Of a stretch of 64,000 nt of DNA, positions 15,236-25,893 are shown in pieces. Each line of letters begins with the position of its first letter. The first letter of the stretch is position 1. Under the pieces are notes generated by a model. The model saw nothing but the letters and a program-made list of their open reading frames with translations. It was not told the DNA's origin and did not search any database. The DNA is from Prosthecochloris sp. Its GTDB lineage: Bacteria; Bacteroidota; Chlorobiia; Chlorobiales; Chlorobiaceae. Location: positions 1 to 64,000 of the forward strand of contig JADMLA020000040.1 of assembly GCA_015482705.2 (NCBI GenBank), read 5' to 3'. The position numbers and the translations under genes are program-made.

Positions 15236-16717
15236 ATGAAACGACAGGTAACAATAGCCAGAGAGGCGGGATTTTCTTTCGTCGGGTTTGTTGCAGGGCA
15301 GGGGATGCGCTTTTTGTTCAACCTTGTGGTTGCGAAGTTGATGGGCGCAGAATATCTGGGTGTTTACGCCCTGTCGCTTGCGATTCTGCAAATTGCCGAG
15401 GTTCTTGCCGTCAGCGGTCTCGATGTTGGCGTTCTCCGGTTTGTCAGTATGCAGGCAGGCGGTTTCCGTGACCGGTCGGCCTTTGTTGCTTCGGCGCTGA
15501 AAATTTCCCTTTTCTACTCGCTTCCTCTCACTCTTTTCCTTGTTTTTTTCTCGGGTTTTCTCGCCGGTCTTTTTGACGGCGGAAACTTGTTGCATCTGAC
15601 GCTTATCTGCTATGCATGTTCGGTTCCTTTTCATGTGTTTATCGCTGTTGGCGGTCATGCTGTTCAGGCATATGAAAAACTTCGGCCGAAAATTATTGCC
15701 GGTCAGATACTTGTCCCCGGCGGGATGCTGCTGCTGGCGGTTGTGATCAGCGCCGTTGCCGGAAACAAGCCAGCCCTTCTTTTTTCACTGCCTTTGTCTT
15801 CGTTTGCCGGTTTTTTGTGGTTATGGCTGCAGCTCGATCGCATTACCGGTGTTTCTGTAAGGGATGTGCTCCGTGCCTCCATTGAAAAGGAGATGGTCCG
15901 GTACGCCCGTCCTCTTATGTTTGTCGCCCTGGCGGGTATGGTGAGCCACTGGCTGGATATTCTGATGCTCGGGTGGTACGCGGGTGCTGAAACGGTCGGT
16001 TTGTATCAGCCGGCGGTCAGAACGGCAGGCCTCATGCGCTCTGTTTTACTTGCGTTCGCGGGAATCGCCGCACCGATGTTTGCCGAAATGCACAGTCGTG
16101 GTGGGACGAAGGAACTTGAAAAACTCTTCAAGATGGTTAGTCGATGGGTTTTGATGGTGTCGATGCCATTTGCCGTTATCCTGCTGTTGATGCCTGCTTC
16201 CGTCTTGAATCTTTTTGGAGACTCTTTTGCCGTTGCGGCACCCGTCCTGGTTGTTCTCGCTTTCGCTGTTCTGATGCAGTCCGGTTTCGGTCTGTACGAC
16301 ACCATGCTACAGATGACCGGTTACTCGAAGATATGCTTCGTGAATGGATCGGCAGGCCTTGCAGTGCACATCATACTCAATGTCCTTCTCATTCCGCAAT
16401 TCGGCATGATGGGGGCTGCAGCGGCATTGTTGGCGGTCTACTGCCTGCTTGCCGTGGCCAGGGCTGCCGAGGTGCGGACGCTTCTCGGTATTCATGCGTT
16501 CAGTTACCCGTTGTTCAAGCCACTTACAGCAGGGATTCTCTCAGGGGGCCTTCTCATCGTGGTGAGGCCTTTTCTCGAGGTTCTCGATGCTCCGTTCAGC
16601 TTTCTCGGGGGCATACTGCTCGTTTTTACAGTATATTTGCTGTTTATAAGGGTGATGCGGTTGGAACAGGAAGAGCTGGACGTTATTTTGGAGCTGTTTT
16701 CGTTTGTTAAAAAGTAG
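15236..16717 (+). CDS. Polysaccharide flippase (Wzx/MATE-like)
   Basis: A highly hydrophobic protein of 493 residues with about 12-14 predicted membrane segments. It resembles O-antigen and capsule flippases of the MOP superfamily, including an N-terminal GQGMRFLFNLVVAKLMG amphipathic start. It would move undecaprenyl-linked oligosaccharides across the inner membrane. An upstream TTG at 15197 would add 13 polar residues; I prefer the ATG at 15236, but neither has a strong ribosome site. The next gene overlaps its 3' end. Confidence 0.82.
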   Translation: MKRQVTIAREAGFSFVGFVAGQGMRFLFNLVVAKLMGAEYLGVYALSLAILQIAEVLAVSGLDVGVLRFVSMQAGGFRDRSAFVASALKISLFYSLPLTLFLVFFSGFLAGLFDGGNLLHLTLICYACSVPFHVFIAVGGHAVQAYEKLRPKIIAGQILVPGGMLLLAVVISAVAGNKPALLFSLPLSSFAGFLWLWLQLDRITGVSVRDVLRASIEKEMVRYARPLMFVALAGMVSHWLDILMLGWYAGAETVGLYQPAVRTAGLMRSVLLAFAGIAAPMFAEMHSRGGTKELEKLFKMVSRWVLMVSMPFAVILLLMPASVLNLFGDSFAVAAPVLVVLAFAVLMQSGFGLYDTMLQMTGYSKICFVNGSAGLAVHIILNVLLIPQFGMMGAAAALLAVYCLLAVARAAEVRTLLGIHAFSYPLFKPLTAGILSGGLLIVVRPFLEVLDAPFSFLGGILLVFTVYLLFIRVMRLEQEELDVILELFSFVKK

Positions 16718-19118
16718 TTACTTCTCTGTAAACCTGGGTAAAACTGTCAGTGAATCAGTGAAAAATTCAATTCTGCCCGTTAGTGCCTCTTTCTTGGGGT
16801 ATTTACTGCTTTCCGCAGGGGTTTTCTATTCCATTGTTTTTCAGGGTCAGGTTCCTGCTTCTCCTGACAGTGTCAGTCCCATGGCAACGTCTATCGCTCT
16901 CGATGCGCTGTATCAGGAATCCGGCCGTTACCCTTTGTGGCAGCCATGGTCTTTTTCCGGGATGCCGACGGTCGAGGCGTTCACCTATTTGAACGGTCTT
17001 TACTATCCGGGTGTCTTCTTCGGGTTTTTTCAGGTAAGCGGTCTATGGCTGCAACTGCTCCATTTTGTGTTCGCAGGTTTGGGTGGCTTTGTTCTGCTCC
17101 GCCATTTCAAGCTGCATGATTCAGCCGCTTTTTTGGGCGGGGCGGCGTTTATGTTGACGCCTTACATGGTCACGATGTTTGTCTACGGGCACGGGAGCCA
17201 ACTCATGACCGCCGCATACATGCCTTGGGTGCTATGGGCCGGTATCCGGCTTCTGGACGATATGCGTCCCTGTGACATGGGCGTTCTGGCTCTCCTGGCT
17301 GGGTTTCAACTGCAGCGAGGCCATGTTCAGATTGCCTACTATACCTGGTTGCTGCTGTTTCTGCTGATCGTCTGGAAGGTTGCAACCAGTTCTTCAGCCG
17401 CAAAGAGGTTTAGAAAAACTGCGATGATTTTCGTTGCGCTCTGCATCGCGGTGATTATTTCCGCTTCCGTTTATCTTCCGGTATTCGAGTACACCCCTTT
17501 TTCTGTCCGTGGTTCGGGTAGCGGCGGCGGTGCTGCCTATGATTACGCGACGATGTGGTCGATGCACCCACGGGAGTTTATCACCTATCTTCTACCGGGC
17601 GCTGCAGGGTTCGGCGGGATTACCTATTGGGGTAAGATGCCGTTTACCGATTATCCCAATTATACAGGTGTTGTTGTACTTTGCCTGGCGGTGACCGGAT
17701 TGATTGCCGAAAGGCGAAACGGGTTTGTCCGGTTTCTTGCCGTTGGAACGGTGCTCATGGTTTTTCTCGCTTTTGGCAGGTACTTCAGTCCGGTATACGA
17801 TTTTTTTTACCATTTCATACCTTTTTTCAGCCGTTTCAGGGTTCCGTCCATGGCGCTTATCGTCGTGTCTCTCACTCTCGCACTGCTTGCCGGATTTGGT
17901 TTGCATACCGTCATACGGGAGATCAGTGGAAAAAGGTTGCGTTTGCTGAAAGGAGGTGCACTGATTCTTGCATTGTGCGCTTTGGGTTTTTTGCTTTTTG
18001 AAACGCCTGTCGAAGGGTTTATCCGTTCTCTTTTTCCGGTTCCTCAGGTTGAAAGTGCCGAGCTTGCAGCGGTGATCGACCGGGTACGGTGGAGCCTTTG
18101 GAAAAGCAGTTTTCTCGGACTGATCGGTTTCGGCGGAATGTTTGCGGCTCTTCTTTGGCTTCGGTCGAGAAAGGTTGTGGGTGTGGTCTTTACGGCGTCG
18201 TTTCTGACGATGCTCGCTCTTGTCGATCTGTTGATGGTCGACCGTCAGATTGTTTCCCCTTCGACGGGTTCTCTGCGGTCTTCGCAACTGGTTTCTCAAC
18301 GCTATCTCGAAAGCGCTTTTCGAGAAGATGACGTGATCGCTTTTTTGCGTGCCGATTCTGATGAGTTCAGGGTGTATCCGGCAGGCCCCCTTTTCGCCGA
18401 AAACAAGTTTTCAGTGTTCGATATCGAGTCTGCCGGAGGGTACCATCCTGCAAAACTGCAGGTCTATGACGAGTTGCTTCGGGTTTCCGGGAATCTTGCG
18501 AATACCGATGTTTTGCGGATGCTCAATGTCCGCTATGTCGTCAGTATGTCGCCGTTGGACCATCCGCTTCTCGATGTTGTCCATGACGGTGAGCTGCGTT
18601 TGGCGAGAGGTCCGGTCGGGGTGAGGGTCTATAGGCTTGCCGGATCCATGCCGCGTGCATGGTTCGTTCGTGAAGGGGTTTCCGAGAAAGAGACGGTGGA
18701 TGTCTATGGAAAATTACTCGGTGGTGAAGTCGACATAGCGGTACAGGCTCTCGTCGAAGATGCTCCCTGGAGCGGTAGCAAGCAATTTGGCGAAGGTGCC
18801 GTTTCTTCGATCGACGTGTTGCCGGAAAGAATTTCACTTTCCGTTCAGGCGGATCAGGGTGCCTTTCTTGTGCTGAGTGAGGTTTTTTTCCCTTTACGCT
18901 GGAAAGTGACGATCGACGATCATGAGCAGCCGGTCTTCAAAACAAACGGCATGTTGAGGGGCGTTTCGGTACCTGCAGGTAACCATCGAGTGGTCTTTTC
19001 TTTCGACCGAAGGGGATTTGAAAACGGGGTCAGGCTCTCTTTTGCGGGTTTTGCGGTTTCATTGCTGCTTTTCGGTACGGGACTGCCCGGTATGCGAAGA
19101 TGGGGAGGGTTCAAGTAA
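16704..19118 (+). CDS. YfhO-like large membrane protein
   Basis: The 804-residue protein has about a dozen membrane helices in the first 470 residues and a long soluble C-terminal part, ending in one more hydrophobic segment. Its pattern (large luminal loop with YLPVFEYTPFS and a late VYRLAGSMPRAW motif) is that of the YfhO/DUF-type membrane glycosyltransferase-like family, related to enzymes that glycosylate teichoic acids. It probably transfers sugars from a lipid carrier outside the membrane. The frame opens with a TTG at 16704, overlapping the flippase by 14 bp; a GTG at 16758 is an alternative. Confidence 0.72.
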   Translation: MLKSSYFSVNLGKTVSESVKNSILPVSASFLGYLLLSAGVFYSIVFQGQVPASPDSVSPMATSIALDALYQESGRYPLWQPWSFSGMPTVEAFTYLNGLYYPGVFFGFFQVSGLWLQLLHFVFAGLGGFVLLRHFKLHDSAAFLGGAAFMLTPYMVTMFVYGHGSQLMTAAYMPWVLWAGIRLLDDMRPCDMGVLALLAGFQLQRGHVQIAYYTWLLLFLLIVWKVATSSSAAKRFRKTAMIFVALCIAVIISASVYLPVFEYTPFSVRGSGSGGGAAYDYATMWSMHPREFITYLLPGAAGFGGITYWGKMPFTDYPNYTGVVVLCLAVTGLIAERRNGFVRFLAVGTVLMVFLAFGRYFSPVYDFFYHFIPFFSRFRVPSMALIVVSLTLALLAGFGLHTVIREISGKRLRLLKGGALILALCALGFLLFETPVEGFIRSLFPVPQVESAELAAVIDRVRWSLWKSSFLGLIGFGGMFAALLWLRSRKVVGVVFTASFLTMLALVDLLMVDRQIVSPSTGSLRSSQLVSQRYLESAFREDDVIAFLRADSDEFRVYPAGPLFAENKFSVFDIESAGGYHPAKLQVYDELLRVSGNLANTDVLRMLNVRYVVSMSPLDHPLLDVVHDGELRLARGPVGVRVYRLAGSMPRAWFVREGVSEKETVDVYGKLLGGEVDIAVQALVEDAPWSGSKQFGEGAVSSIDVLPERISLSVQADQGAFLVLSEVFFPLRWKVTIDDHEQPVFKTNGMLRGVSVPAGNHRVVFSFDRRGFENGVRLSFAGFAVSLLLFGTGLPGMRRWGGFK

Positions 19119-19130
19119 GGCGTTTCAAGC

Positions 19131-20363
19131 TTGAGTGGTGTGAAAAAAATTCTGTTTTTGTGCATGAACTTTCCCCCGATGATGACTGAAGGCTCGTCAC
19201 GCGCCTTCAAGTTCGCTAGGTCTTTTCCTGCACTTGGGTGGGAGCCGGTGGTGATTGCCTACCATGAGGTTTCAGGAGCACAGGCTGAGCGGTTGCCGTT
19301 CAGGGTTCACTATGTTGGGCATACCTATTCAGCAGAAGAAATGGCGCCAGAGCAGTTGTTCAGGCTGGTACATGGACTACCGCTCAAAAAGCGTTTTTTT
19401 CGGAAAACAGGGGTTCCTCGATCAAAACACGATATAGGAGAAAACAACTGGGAAAGAAACGCTGCCGTGGTTGCGGAAAAGCTGCTGCAAGAAGATTCTG
19501 ATATTGAGATGATCTATGCCCAAGCCCCTCCGCTCGCTCCACATCGCTTGGCCCTCGAGCTTTCCGCAAACTATCATGTTCCGGTACTGTTCGACTGTAC
19601 TACCTCTTTTGACGTTGATAAACAGGATATGAGTATCCTGCACTCCGGTCATTGTGTCGCCATGCCGTCGAGGGTGATGAAAGAGTTTTTTCTTCGGAAA
19701 TACCGGGAAAAACTTTCTCACGAAGATATTTCCATAGTCAGGAACGGTTATGATGCCGAGCGTTTTTGTGTGACAGCGCATGAAGAACGGGCAGATGCAC
19801 CGATTCTCTGTGTGTTTCATATCGAAAGGACAGAGGGAAAGGATCTGAAAAAATTCTTTTCCGGCCTATCGGCTTTTGTCGAATCGCAAGAGGGGGTAAA
19901 AGGCTTATTTTCGATTGCTTTTACCGGCTCCGGATATGAAAAGGTCAGGCGATACGTGAGAAAATACAGGCTCGAAGATTTTGTCGAGACAGGTCCGGTT
20001 TGTTCGCACGGTGATGAACTGGAACTCTGTATGCGTGCGGACCTCTACTGTGTTGTGCTTGGCAAAACCGATGGGCATGAACTTTTCGTGCCGGAACGCC
20101 TCTATGATATCATGGGAATGAAGACATCGCTCGGAGGCCTGCTTCCCGACGGCCTCGCAAAAGAAGTCATTCATGAGGCGGGTGGGAGAACGGCTTCTAT
20201 CGAGCGGGTAGACAGTGTCGTCGATTTTCTGCAGGACACCTTTTCCCTCTGGCTTACCGGACAGCTCCCGACTGTTTCCGACACTGCCGTCGGCGATTAC
20301 CGTTTTCATTCGTCAATGAAGGACTTTCTCGGAGAGATGGCGACAAGGCTTCCCATGGTGTAG
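19131..20363 (+). CDS. Glycosyltransferase-like protein (GT-B)
   Basis: The 410-residue protein begins with ILFLCMNFPPMMTEGSSRA, a GT4-like N-terminal loop, and has a GT-B arrangement. The C-terminal half has weak donor-site motifs (FVPERLYDIMGMKTSLGG), so it is a divergent GT4 member. The TTG at 19131 is the likely start. It is the last gene of the surface polysaccharide block and ends about 60 bp before the promoter of the ribosomal cluster. Confidence 0.65.
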   Translation: MSGVKKILFLCMNFPPMMTEGSSRAFKFARSFPALGWEPVVIAYHEVSGAQAERLPFRVHYVGHTYSAEEMAPEQLFRLVHGLPLKKRFFRKTGVPRSKHDIGENNWERNAAVVAEKLLQEDSDIEMIYAQAPPLAPHRLALELSANYHVPVLFDCTTSFDVDKQDMSILHSGHCVAMPSRVMKEFFLRKYREKLSHEDISIVRNGYDAERFCVTAHEERADAPILCVFHIERTEGKDLKKFFSGLSAFVESQEGVKGLFSIAFTGSGYEKVRRYVRKYRLEDFVETGPVCSHGDELELCMRADLYCVVLGKTDGHELFVPERLYDIMGMKTSLGGLLPDGLAKEVIHEAGGRTASIERVDSVVDFLQDTFSLWLTGQLPTVSDTAVGDYRFHSSMKDFLGEMATRLPMV

Positions 20364-20421
20364 CAGGAATGACAACGGAAAATATTTCTCGACAAAGCTA
20401 TAAAAAATGTGGGTTCTGTTT

Positions 20422-20450
20422 TTGTATTTAATACAAAAATATTTTACCTT
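20422..20450 (+). promoter_or_regulatory. Predicted promoter of rpsL operon
   Basis: TTGTAT (20422-20427), a 17-base AT-rich spacer and TACCTT (20445-20450) make a plausible sigma-70 type promoter about 80 bp before rpsL. A small hairpin (CAGAC, 7-nt loop, GTCTG at 20480-20496) lies in the leader. No experimental support is visible in sequence. Confidence 0.4.
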
Positions 20451-20531
20451 GGTGGTCCTTATGGATTTTATGATCGATTCAGACTTTGAACGTCTGCGTT
20501 TAACCAATAGAATAGAAAAGAATTTACAGCT

Positions 20532-20918
20532 ATGCCGACGATTCAGCAGCTTATCAGACGCGGTAGAAAAACCAAGGCGTCGAAAACAGCGTCACCGGCT
20601 CTCGAAAAGTGTCCGCAAAAGCGGGGGGTTTGTACCCGTGTCTACACTACGACGCCGAAAAAGCCTAACTCCGCGCTCAGAAAGGTTGCTCGTGTGAGGT
20701 TGTCCAACAAGATTGAGGTGACGGCCTACATTCCGGGTGAGGGTCATAATCTTCAGGAGCACTCGATTGTGTTGATCCGTGGTGGGAGAGTCAAGGATCT
20801 TCCGGGTGTGCGTTATCATATTGTGAGGGGGTCGCTGGATACTTCCGGTGTTGCCGATCGCAGGAATGCGCGTTCAAAGTATGGTGCCAAGCGGCCGAAA
20901 GATGGTGCTGCCAAGTAA
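20532..20918 (+). CDS. rpsL: 30S ribosomal protein S12
   Basis: The 128-residue S12 lies in the decoding centre. The TPKKPNSALRK loop holds the Lys equivalent to E. coli K42 (K43 here), and GGRVKDLPG holds the K87 equivalent (K88). Both are the wild-type residues of streptomycin-sensitive strains. First gene of the str operon; rpsG follows after 29 bp. Confidence 0.99.
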   Translation: MPTIQQLIRRGRKTKASKTASPALEKCPQKRGVCTRVYTTTPKKPNSALRKVARVRLSNKIEVTAYIPGEGHNLQEHSIVLIRGGRVKDLPGVRYHIVRGSLDTSGVADRRNARSKYGAKRPKDGAAK

Positions 20919-20947
20919 ATCGAATCCTTTAATTACTGACGTCTACT

Positions 20948-21415
20948 ATGGGTAAGAAAGTTGTATACAGCGGTGTTAAGCCTGATCTGCGTTATGGCGA
21001 TGAGAGTGTGTCGAGGTTGATAAATGCGATTATGCTTGACGGTAAAAAAAATGTTGCGGCGAAAATAGTGTATGGCGCAATGGATATTATCGCGGAAAAA
21101 ATGAAGGATGAGGAGCCGCTCGAGGTGTTTCGTCGTGCCTTGTCCAATGTTGCGCCGCTTGTAGAAGTGCGCAGCAAAAGGGTGGGTGGGGCAACCTACC
21201 AGATTCCTATGGAGGTCCAGCCTTCGAGAAGGGAGGCTTTGGCGTTCCGCTGGATCAAGCAGTTTTCCGCTCGCAGGGGTGGGCGCACCATGGCTGAAAA
21301 GCTTGCGGCCGAGTTGATGGATGCTGCGGGTGAGCAGGGTGCTTCGGTGAAAAAGAGGGATGAGGTGCATCGTATGGCGGATGCAAACAAGGCTTTTGCA
21401 CATTTCAGGTTTTAA
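20948..21415 (+). CDS. rpsG: 30S ribosomal protein S7
   Basis: The 155-residue S7 organises the 3' domain of 16S rRNA and contacts tRNA in the E site. The YGDESVSRLINAIMLDGKK start and the AFRWIKQFSARR core are typical, and the length is standard. In E. coli S7 represses its own operon, but I cannot identify such a site here. fusA follows after 39 bp. Confidence 0.99.
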   Translation: MGKKVVYSGVKPDLRYGDESVSRLINAIMLDGKKNVAAKIVYGAMDIIAEKMKDEEPLEVFRRALSNVAPLVEVRSKRVGGATYQIPMEVQPSRREALAFRWIKQFSARRGGRTMAEKLAAELMDAAGEQGASVKKRDEVHRMADANKAFAHFRF

Positions 21416-21454
21416 AAAACTAACAACTATTAACACGGGCGTAAAATTCAAACC

Positions 21455-23566
21455 ATGGCACGGCAAGTAGGTTTAGCGAATGTTAGGAATATCGGTATCA
21501 TGGCCCATATTGATGCCGGGAAAACGACGACGACAGAGCGGATTTTATATTACACCGGGCGGCTCCATAGGATGGGTGAGGTTCATGACGGCGGTGCTAC
21601 CATGGATTGGATGGAACAGGAAAAGGAGCGCGGTATTACTATTACTTCGGCTGCGACTACCTGTTTCTGGGAGCCGAAGATCGGGAATTTCGAAGATGTG
21701 AAGCATCGCATCAATATTATCGATACTCCTGGTCATGTTGATTTTACTGTCGAGGTTGAGCGTTCGCTGAGAGTGCTTGACGGTGCGGTTGCCTTGTTCT
21801 GTGCTGTCGGTGGCGTCGAGCCGCAGTCGGAAACGGTCTGGCGCCAGGCGAATAAATACAATGTGCCGAGGGTCGCGTACGTCAACAAAATGGATCGTGT
21901 CGGCGCGAACTTTTTCGATGCTGTCAAGGCGATCAGGGAACGTCTCGGGGCGAATCCGGTTCCGATTCAGATTCCGATCGGGCAGGGTGAGATGTTTGCA
22001 GGTGTTGTCGATCTGATCCGTATGAAGGGTATTATCTACGACAAGGAAGACGGTAGTACTTATGAAGAGGTCGAGATACCTCATGATCTCGAGAGCGAAT
22101 CCAAGCACTGGCGGATCAATATGCTCGAGGCTGTGTCCGAGCTCGATGAAACGCTTCTCGAAAAATATCTCGAAGGCGAAGAAATTACCGAAGATGAGGT
22201 TCGCAGAGTTCTGCGTCAGGCAACTCTCGACGGGACGATCATTCCTGCTCTATGCGGTTCATCGTTCAAGAATAAGGGTGTCCAGTTTATGCTCGATGCT
22301 GTCATAGAGTATCTTCCTTCCCCGGTCGATGTCGGGGCGGTGAGCGGGCATCATCCTTCAACCGATCAGGAAATCAGTCGTGAGCCGAAAGACGAAGATC
22401 CGTTTGCCGGTCTTGCCTTCAAGATCGCAACCGATCCGTTCGTTGGTAAATTGACCTTCTTCAGGGTGTATTCAGGTGTACTCAAAGCCGGCAGTTATGT
22501 GTTGAATACGGTGACTGGCAAGAAGGAGCGCATCGGCAGGTTGATGCAGATGCATTCCAACAAGAGGGAAGAGCGGGATGCCGTGTACGCGGGTGATATC
22601 GCCGCGGCGGTTGGATTGAAAGATGTCAAGACAGGCGATACGCTTTGTGATGAAAGCAAGCCTATCGTTCTCGAGAAAATGGTGTTTCCCGAGCCGGTTA
22701 TTCAGATTGCGATCGAGCCGAAAACAAAAGCCGATTCGGATAAGTTGGGGGTTTCTCTTGCCAAGCTCGCTGAAGAAGATCCGACATTCAGGGTGTCGTC
22801 GGATGAAGAGACAGGGCAAACGCTTATAGCCGGTATGGGTGAGCTGCATCTCGAAGTGCTGGTCGACAGGCTGAAACGTGAATTCAAGGTCGAGGCCAAC
22901 ATCGGTCAGCCGCAGGTCGCTTATCGTGAAACGATCCGTGGTTCGGTCGAGCATGAAGGGAAGTTCGTTCGGCAGTCGGGTGGTAAGGGTCAGTTCGGTC
23001 TGGTCAATATAAAACTGGAGCCCCTCGAAGAAGGGGAAGGATTCGAATTTGTCGATCAGGTCAAGGGTGGGGCCATCCCCAGAGAGTATATTCCTGCGGT
23101 ATCGGCCGGTATTCAGGATGCCATGAAGGATGGTGTCGTTGCCGGGTATCCGGTGCAGGATGTCAAGGTGACTCTGTTCGATGGTAAATACCATGAGGTT
23201 GACTCATCTGAAATGGCCTTCAAGATTGCGGGGTCGATCGGTTTCAAGGGTGCTGCAAGAAAAGCCAATCCTGTTCTGCTCGAGCCGATCATGAAGGTTG
23301 AGGTTATTACGCCGGAAGAGTACTTGGGTGACGTGATGGGCGATCTATCGAGTCGCAGAGGGCATATCGAGGGTATGGGTGAGCGTGCAGGTGCTCAATT
23401 TGTGAAAGCAAAGGTGCCGCTTTCCGAGATGTTCGGGTATTCTACCGTTCTTCGTTCGATGACTCAGGGGAGGGCGAATTATACGATGGAGTTCGAGTGT
23501 TATAACGAGGTGCCGAGAAATATTGCTGAAACTCTTCAGGAGAAGAAGGTTGCGGGTGAAGCTTGA
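21455..23566 (+). CDS. fusA: Elongation factor G
   Basis: The 703-residue translocase GTPase has all five domains. G motifs are AHIDAGKTTTTE (residues 17-28), DTPGHVDF and NKMD. The loop IV region (GHEGKFV/RQSGGKGQFG area) and the conserved domain V end are present. It is the only fusA in this window and takes its usual place between rpsG and tuf. The gap to tuf is 77 bp, with a GAGGGAG ribosome site. Confidence 0.99.
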   Translation: MARQVGLANVRNIGIMAHIDAGKTTTTERILYYTGRLHRMGEVHDGGATMDWMEQEKERGITITSAATTCFWEPKIGNFEDVKHRINIIDTPGHVDFTVEVERSLRVLDGAVALFCAVGGVEPQSETVWRQANKYNVPRVAYVNKMDRVGANFFDAVKAIRERLGANPVPIQIPIGQGEMFAGVVDLIRMKGIIYDKEDGSTYEEVEIPHDLESESKHWRINMLEAVSELDETLLEKYLEGEEITEDEVRRVLRQATLDGTIIPALCGSSFKNKGVQFMLDAVIEYLPSPVDVGAVSGHHPSTDQEISREPKDEDPFAGLAFKIATDPFVGKLTFFRVYSGVLKAGSYVLNTVTGKKERIGRLMQMHSNKREERDAVYAGDIAAAVGLKDVKTGDTLCDESKPIVLEKMVFPEPVIQIAIEPKTKADSDKLGVSLAKLAEEDPTFRVSSDEETGQTLIAGMGELHLEVLVDRLKREFKVEANIGQPQVAYRETIRGSVEHEGKFVRQSGGKGQFGLVNIKLEPLEEGEGFEFVDQVKGGAIPREYIPAVSAGIQDAMKDGVVAGYPVQDVKVTLFDGKYHEVDSSEMAFKIAGSIGFKGAARKANPVLLEPIMKVEVITPEEYLGDVMGDLSSRRGHIEGMGERAGAQFVKAKVPLSEMFGYSTVLRSMTQGRANYTMEFECYNEVPRNIAETLQEKKVAGEA

Positions 23567-23643
23567 TAATTGCGAAGTGTTATGTCGTATACATTTATTT
23601 TTTTTGAGTAATAACAACAGTTAATCGATAGAGGGAGAAAGAT

Positions 23644-24825
<1,182 letters not shown>

Positions 24826-24846
24826 GGCACGGATACTGTATGCAGT

Positions 24847-24877
24847 GGGGCGGGAAGTAGCAGCTCGCCCCTTTTTT
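24847..24877 (+). terminator. Intrinsic terminator between tuf and rpsJ
   Basis: GGGGCGGG at 24847-24854 pairs with CTCGCCCC at 24864-24871 (8 bp, one G-U pair) around a 9-nt loop. A run of six T follows, overlapping the end of the stem at 24871-24877. Only about 30 bases separate it from the rpsJ GTG start, so it either attenuates readthrough into the S10 operon or rpsJ has a promoter further upstream, inside or before tuf. Confidence 0.8.
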
Positions 24878-24907
24878 ATTCTAAACATTGAAAGAGGATT
24901 ACGACAA

Positions 24908-25219
24908 GTGGCTGTTCAGCAAAAGATCAGAATAAAGCTAAAATCCTACGATCATAGTCTGGTGGACAAATGGGCCGTCAAGATTATCGATGTGGTGAAG
25001 CAGACGGATGCTATCATCTTCGGTCCTATCCCATTGCCGACCAAAACTCATGTGTATACGGTTAACCGGTCTCCGCATGTAGACAAGAAGTCCAGAGAGC
25101 AGTTTGCTTTTTCATCGCACAAGAGGCTGATTGAAATAATCAACCCGACCGGCAAGACGATTGATATGCTTATGAAGCTTGAGCTTCCAAGCGGTGTGGA
25201 TGTAGAAATTAAGTCTTAA
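24908..25219 (+). CDS. rpsJ: 30S ribosomal protein S10
   Basis: The 103-residue S10 starts at a GTG at 24908 (VAVQQKIRIKLKSYDH), preceded by an AGAGG ribosome site. The open frame extends 21 codons further upstream, but that extension is translated terminator sequence. S10 also serves in antitermination complexes. First gene of the S10 operon; rplC follows after 24 bp. Confidence 0.98.
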   Translation: MAVQQKIRIKLKSYDHSLVDKWAVKIIDVVKQTDAIIFGPIPLPTKTHVYTVNRSPHVDKKSREQFAFSSHKRLIEIINPTGKTIDMLMKLELPSGVDVEIKS

Positions 25220-25243
25220 TGAAAATTGAAAAGCAAATCGGAA

Positions 25244-25873
25244 ATGGCTGCGATTCTTGGTAAAAAAATAGGCATGACCAGCATATATGATGAAAACCGC
25301 GAAGCGGTTCCATGTACGGTTATCCAGGCTGGGCCCTGTTTTGTGTCACAGGTTAAAACTGCCGTCAAAGACGGTTATGAAGCATATCAGCTGAGCATTG
25401 GCGAACGAAAAGAGGCTAAGGTTTCCAAGCCATTGAGAGGTCACTATGCGAAAGCAGGCGTCGTGCCCGGCTACAAGGTCGTCGAGTTCGAAAAGGAACT
25501 TATGGATGCCGAGCTCGAAGAGGGTGGTTCTGTAAGTGTCGAGATGTTCCGTGAAGGTGAGACGGTCGATGTTCGTGGCGTTTCCAAGGGAAAAGGTTTT
25601 GCCGGTGTGGTCAAGCGACATAATTTCGGCGGTGGTTCGAGAACCCACGGTCAGTCTGACAGGCTTCGTGCTCCAGGCTCGGTCGGAGGTGCTTCTGATC
25701 CATCACGAACCTTCAAGGGTACGAAAATGGCCGGTCGTATGGGCGGAAAAACCGTCAGAGTAAAGGGATTGAAAATAATGAAGGTGATACCGGAGTCTAA
25801 TCTTCTGGTTGTAAAAGGTGCTGTTCCGGGCGTTAAAAACTCGTATGTACAGATTGTTTCTTCAAAAAAGTAA
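25244..25873 (+). CDS. rplC: 50S ribosomal protein L3
   Basis: The 209-residue L3 starts at the ATG at 25244 (MAAILGKKIGMTSIY); a TTG six codons upstream is disfavoured. The central loop FGGGSRTHGQSDRLRAPGSV, which reaches toward the peptidyl transferase centre, is intact. rplD follows after 20 bp. Confidence 0.98.
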   Translation: MAAILGKKIGMTSIYDENREAVPCTVIQAGPCFVSQVKTAVKDGYEAYQLSIGERKEAKVSKPLRGHYAKAGVVPGYKVVEFEKELMDAELEEGGSVSVEMFREGETVDVRGVSKGKGFAGVVKRHNFGGGSRTHGQSDRLRAPGSVGGASDPSRTFKGTKMAGRMGGKTVRVKGLKIMKVIPESNLLVVKGAVPGVKNSYVQIVSSKK

Positions 25874-25893
25874 ATGGTGACTAGCAGGGAAGC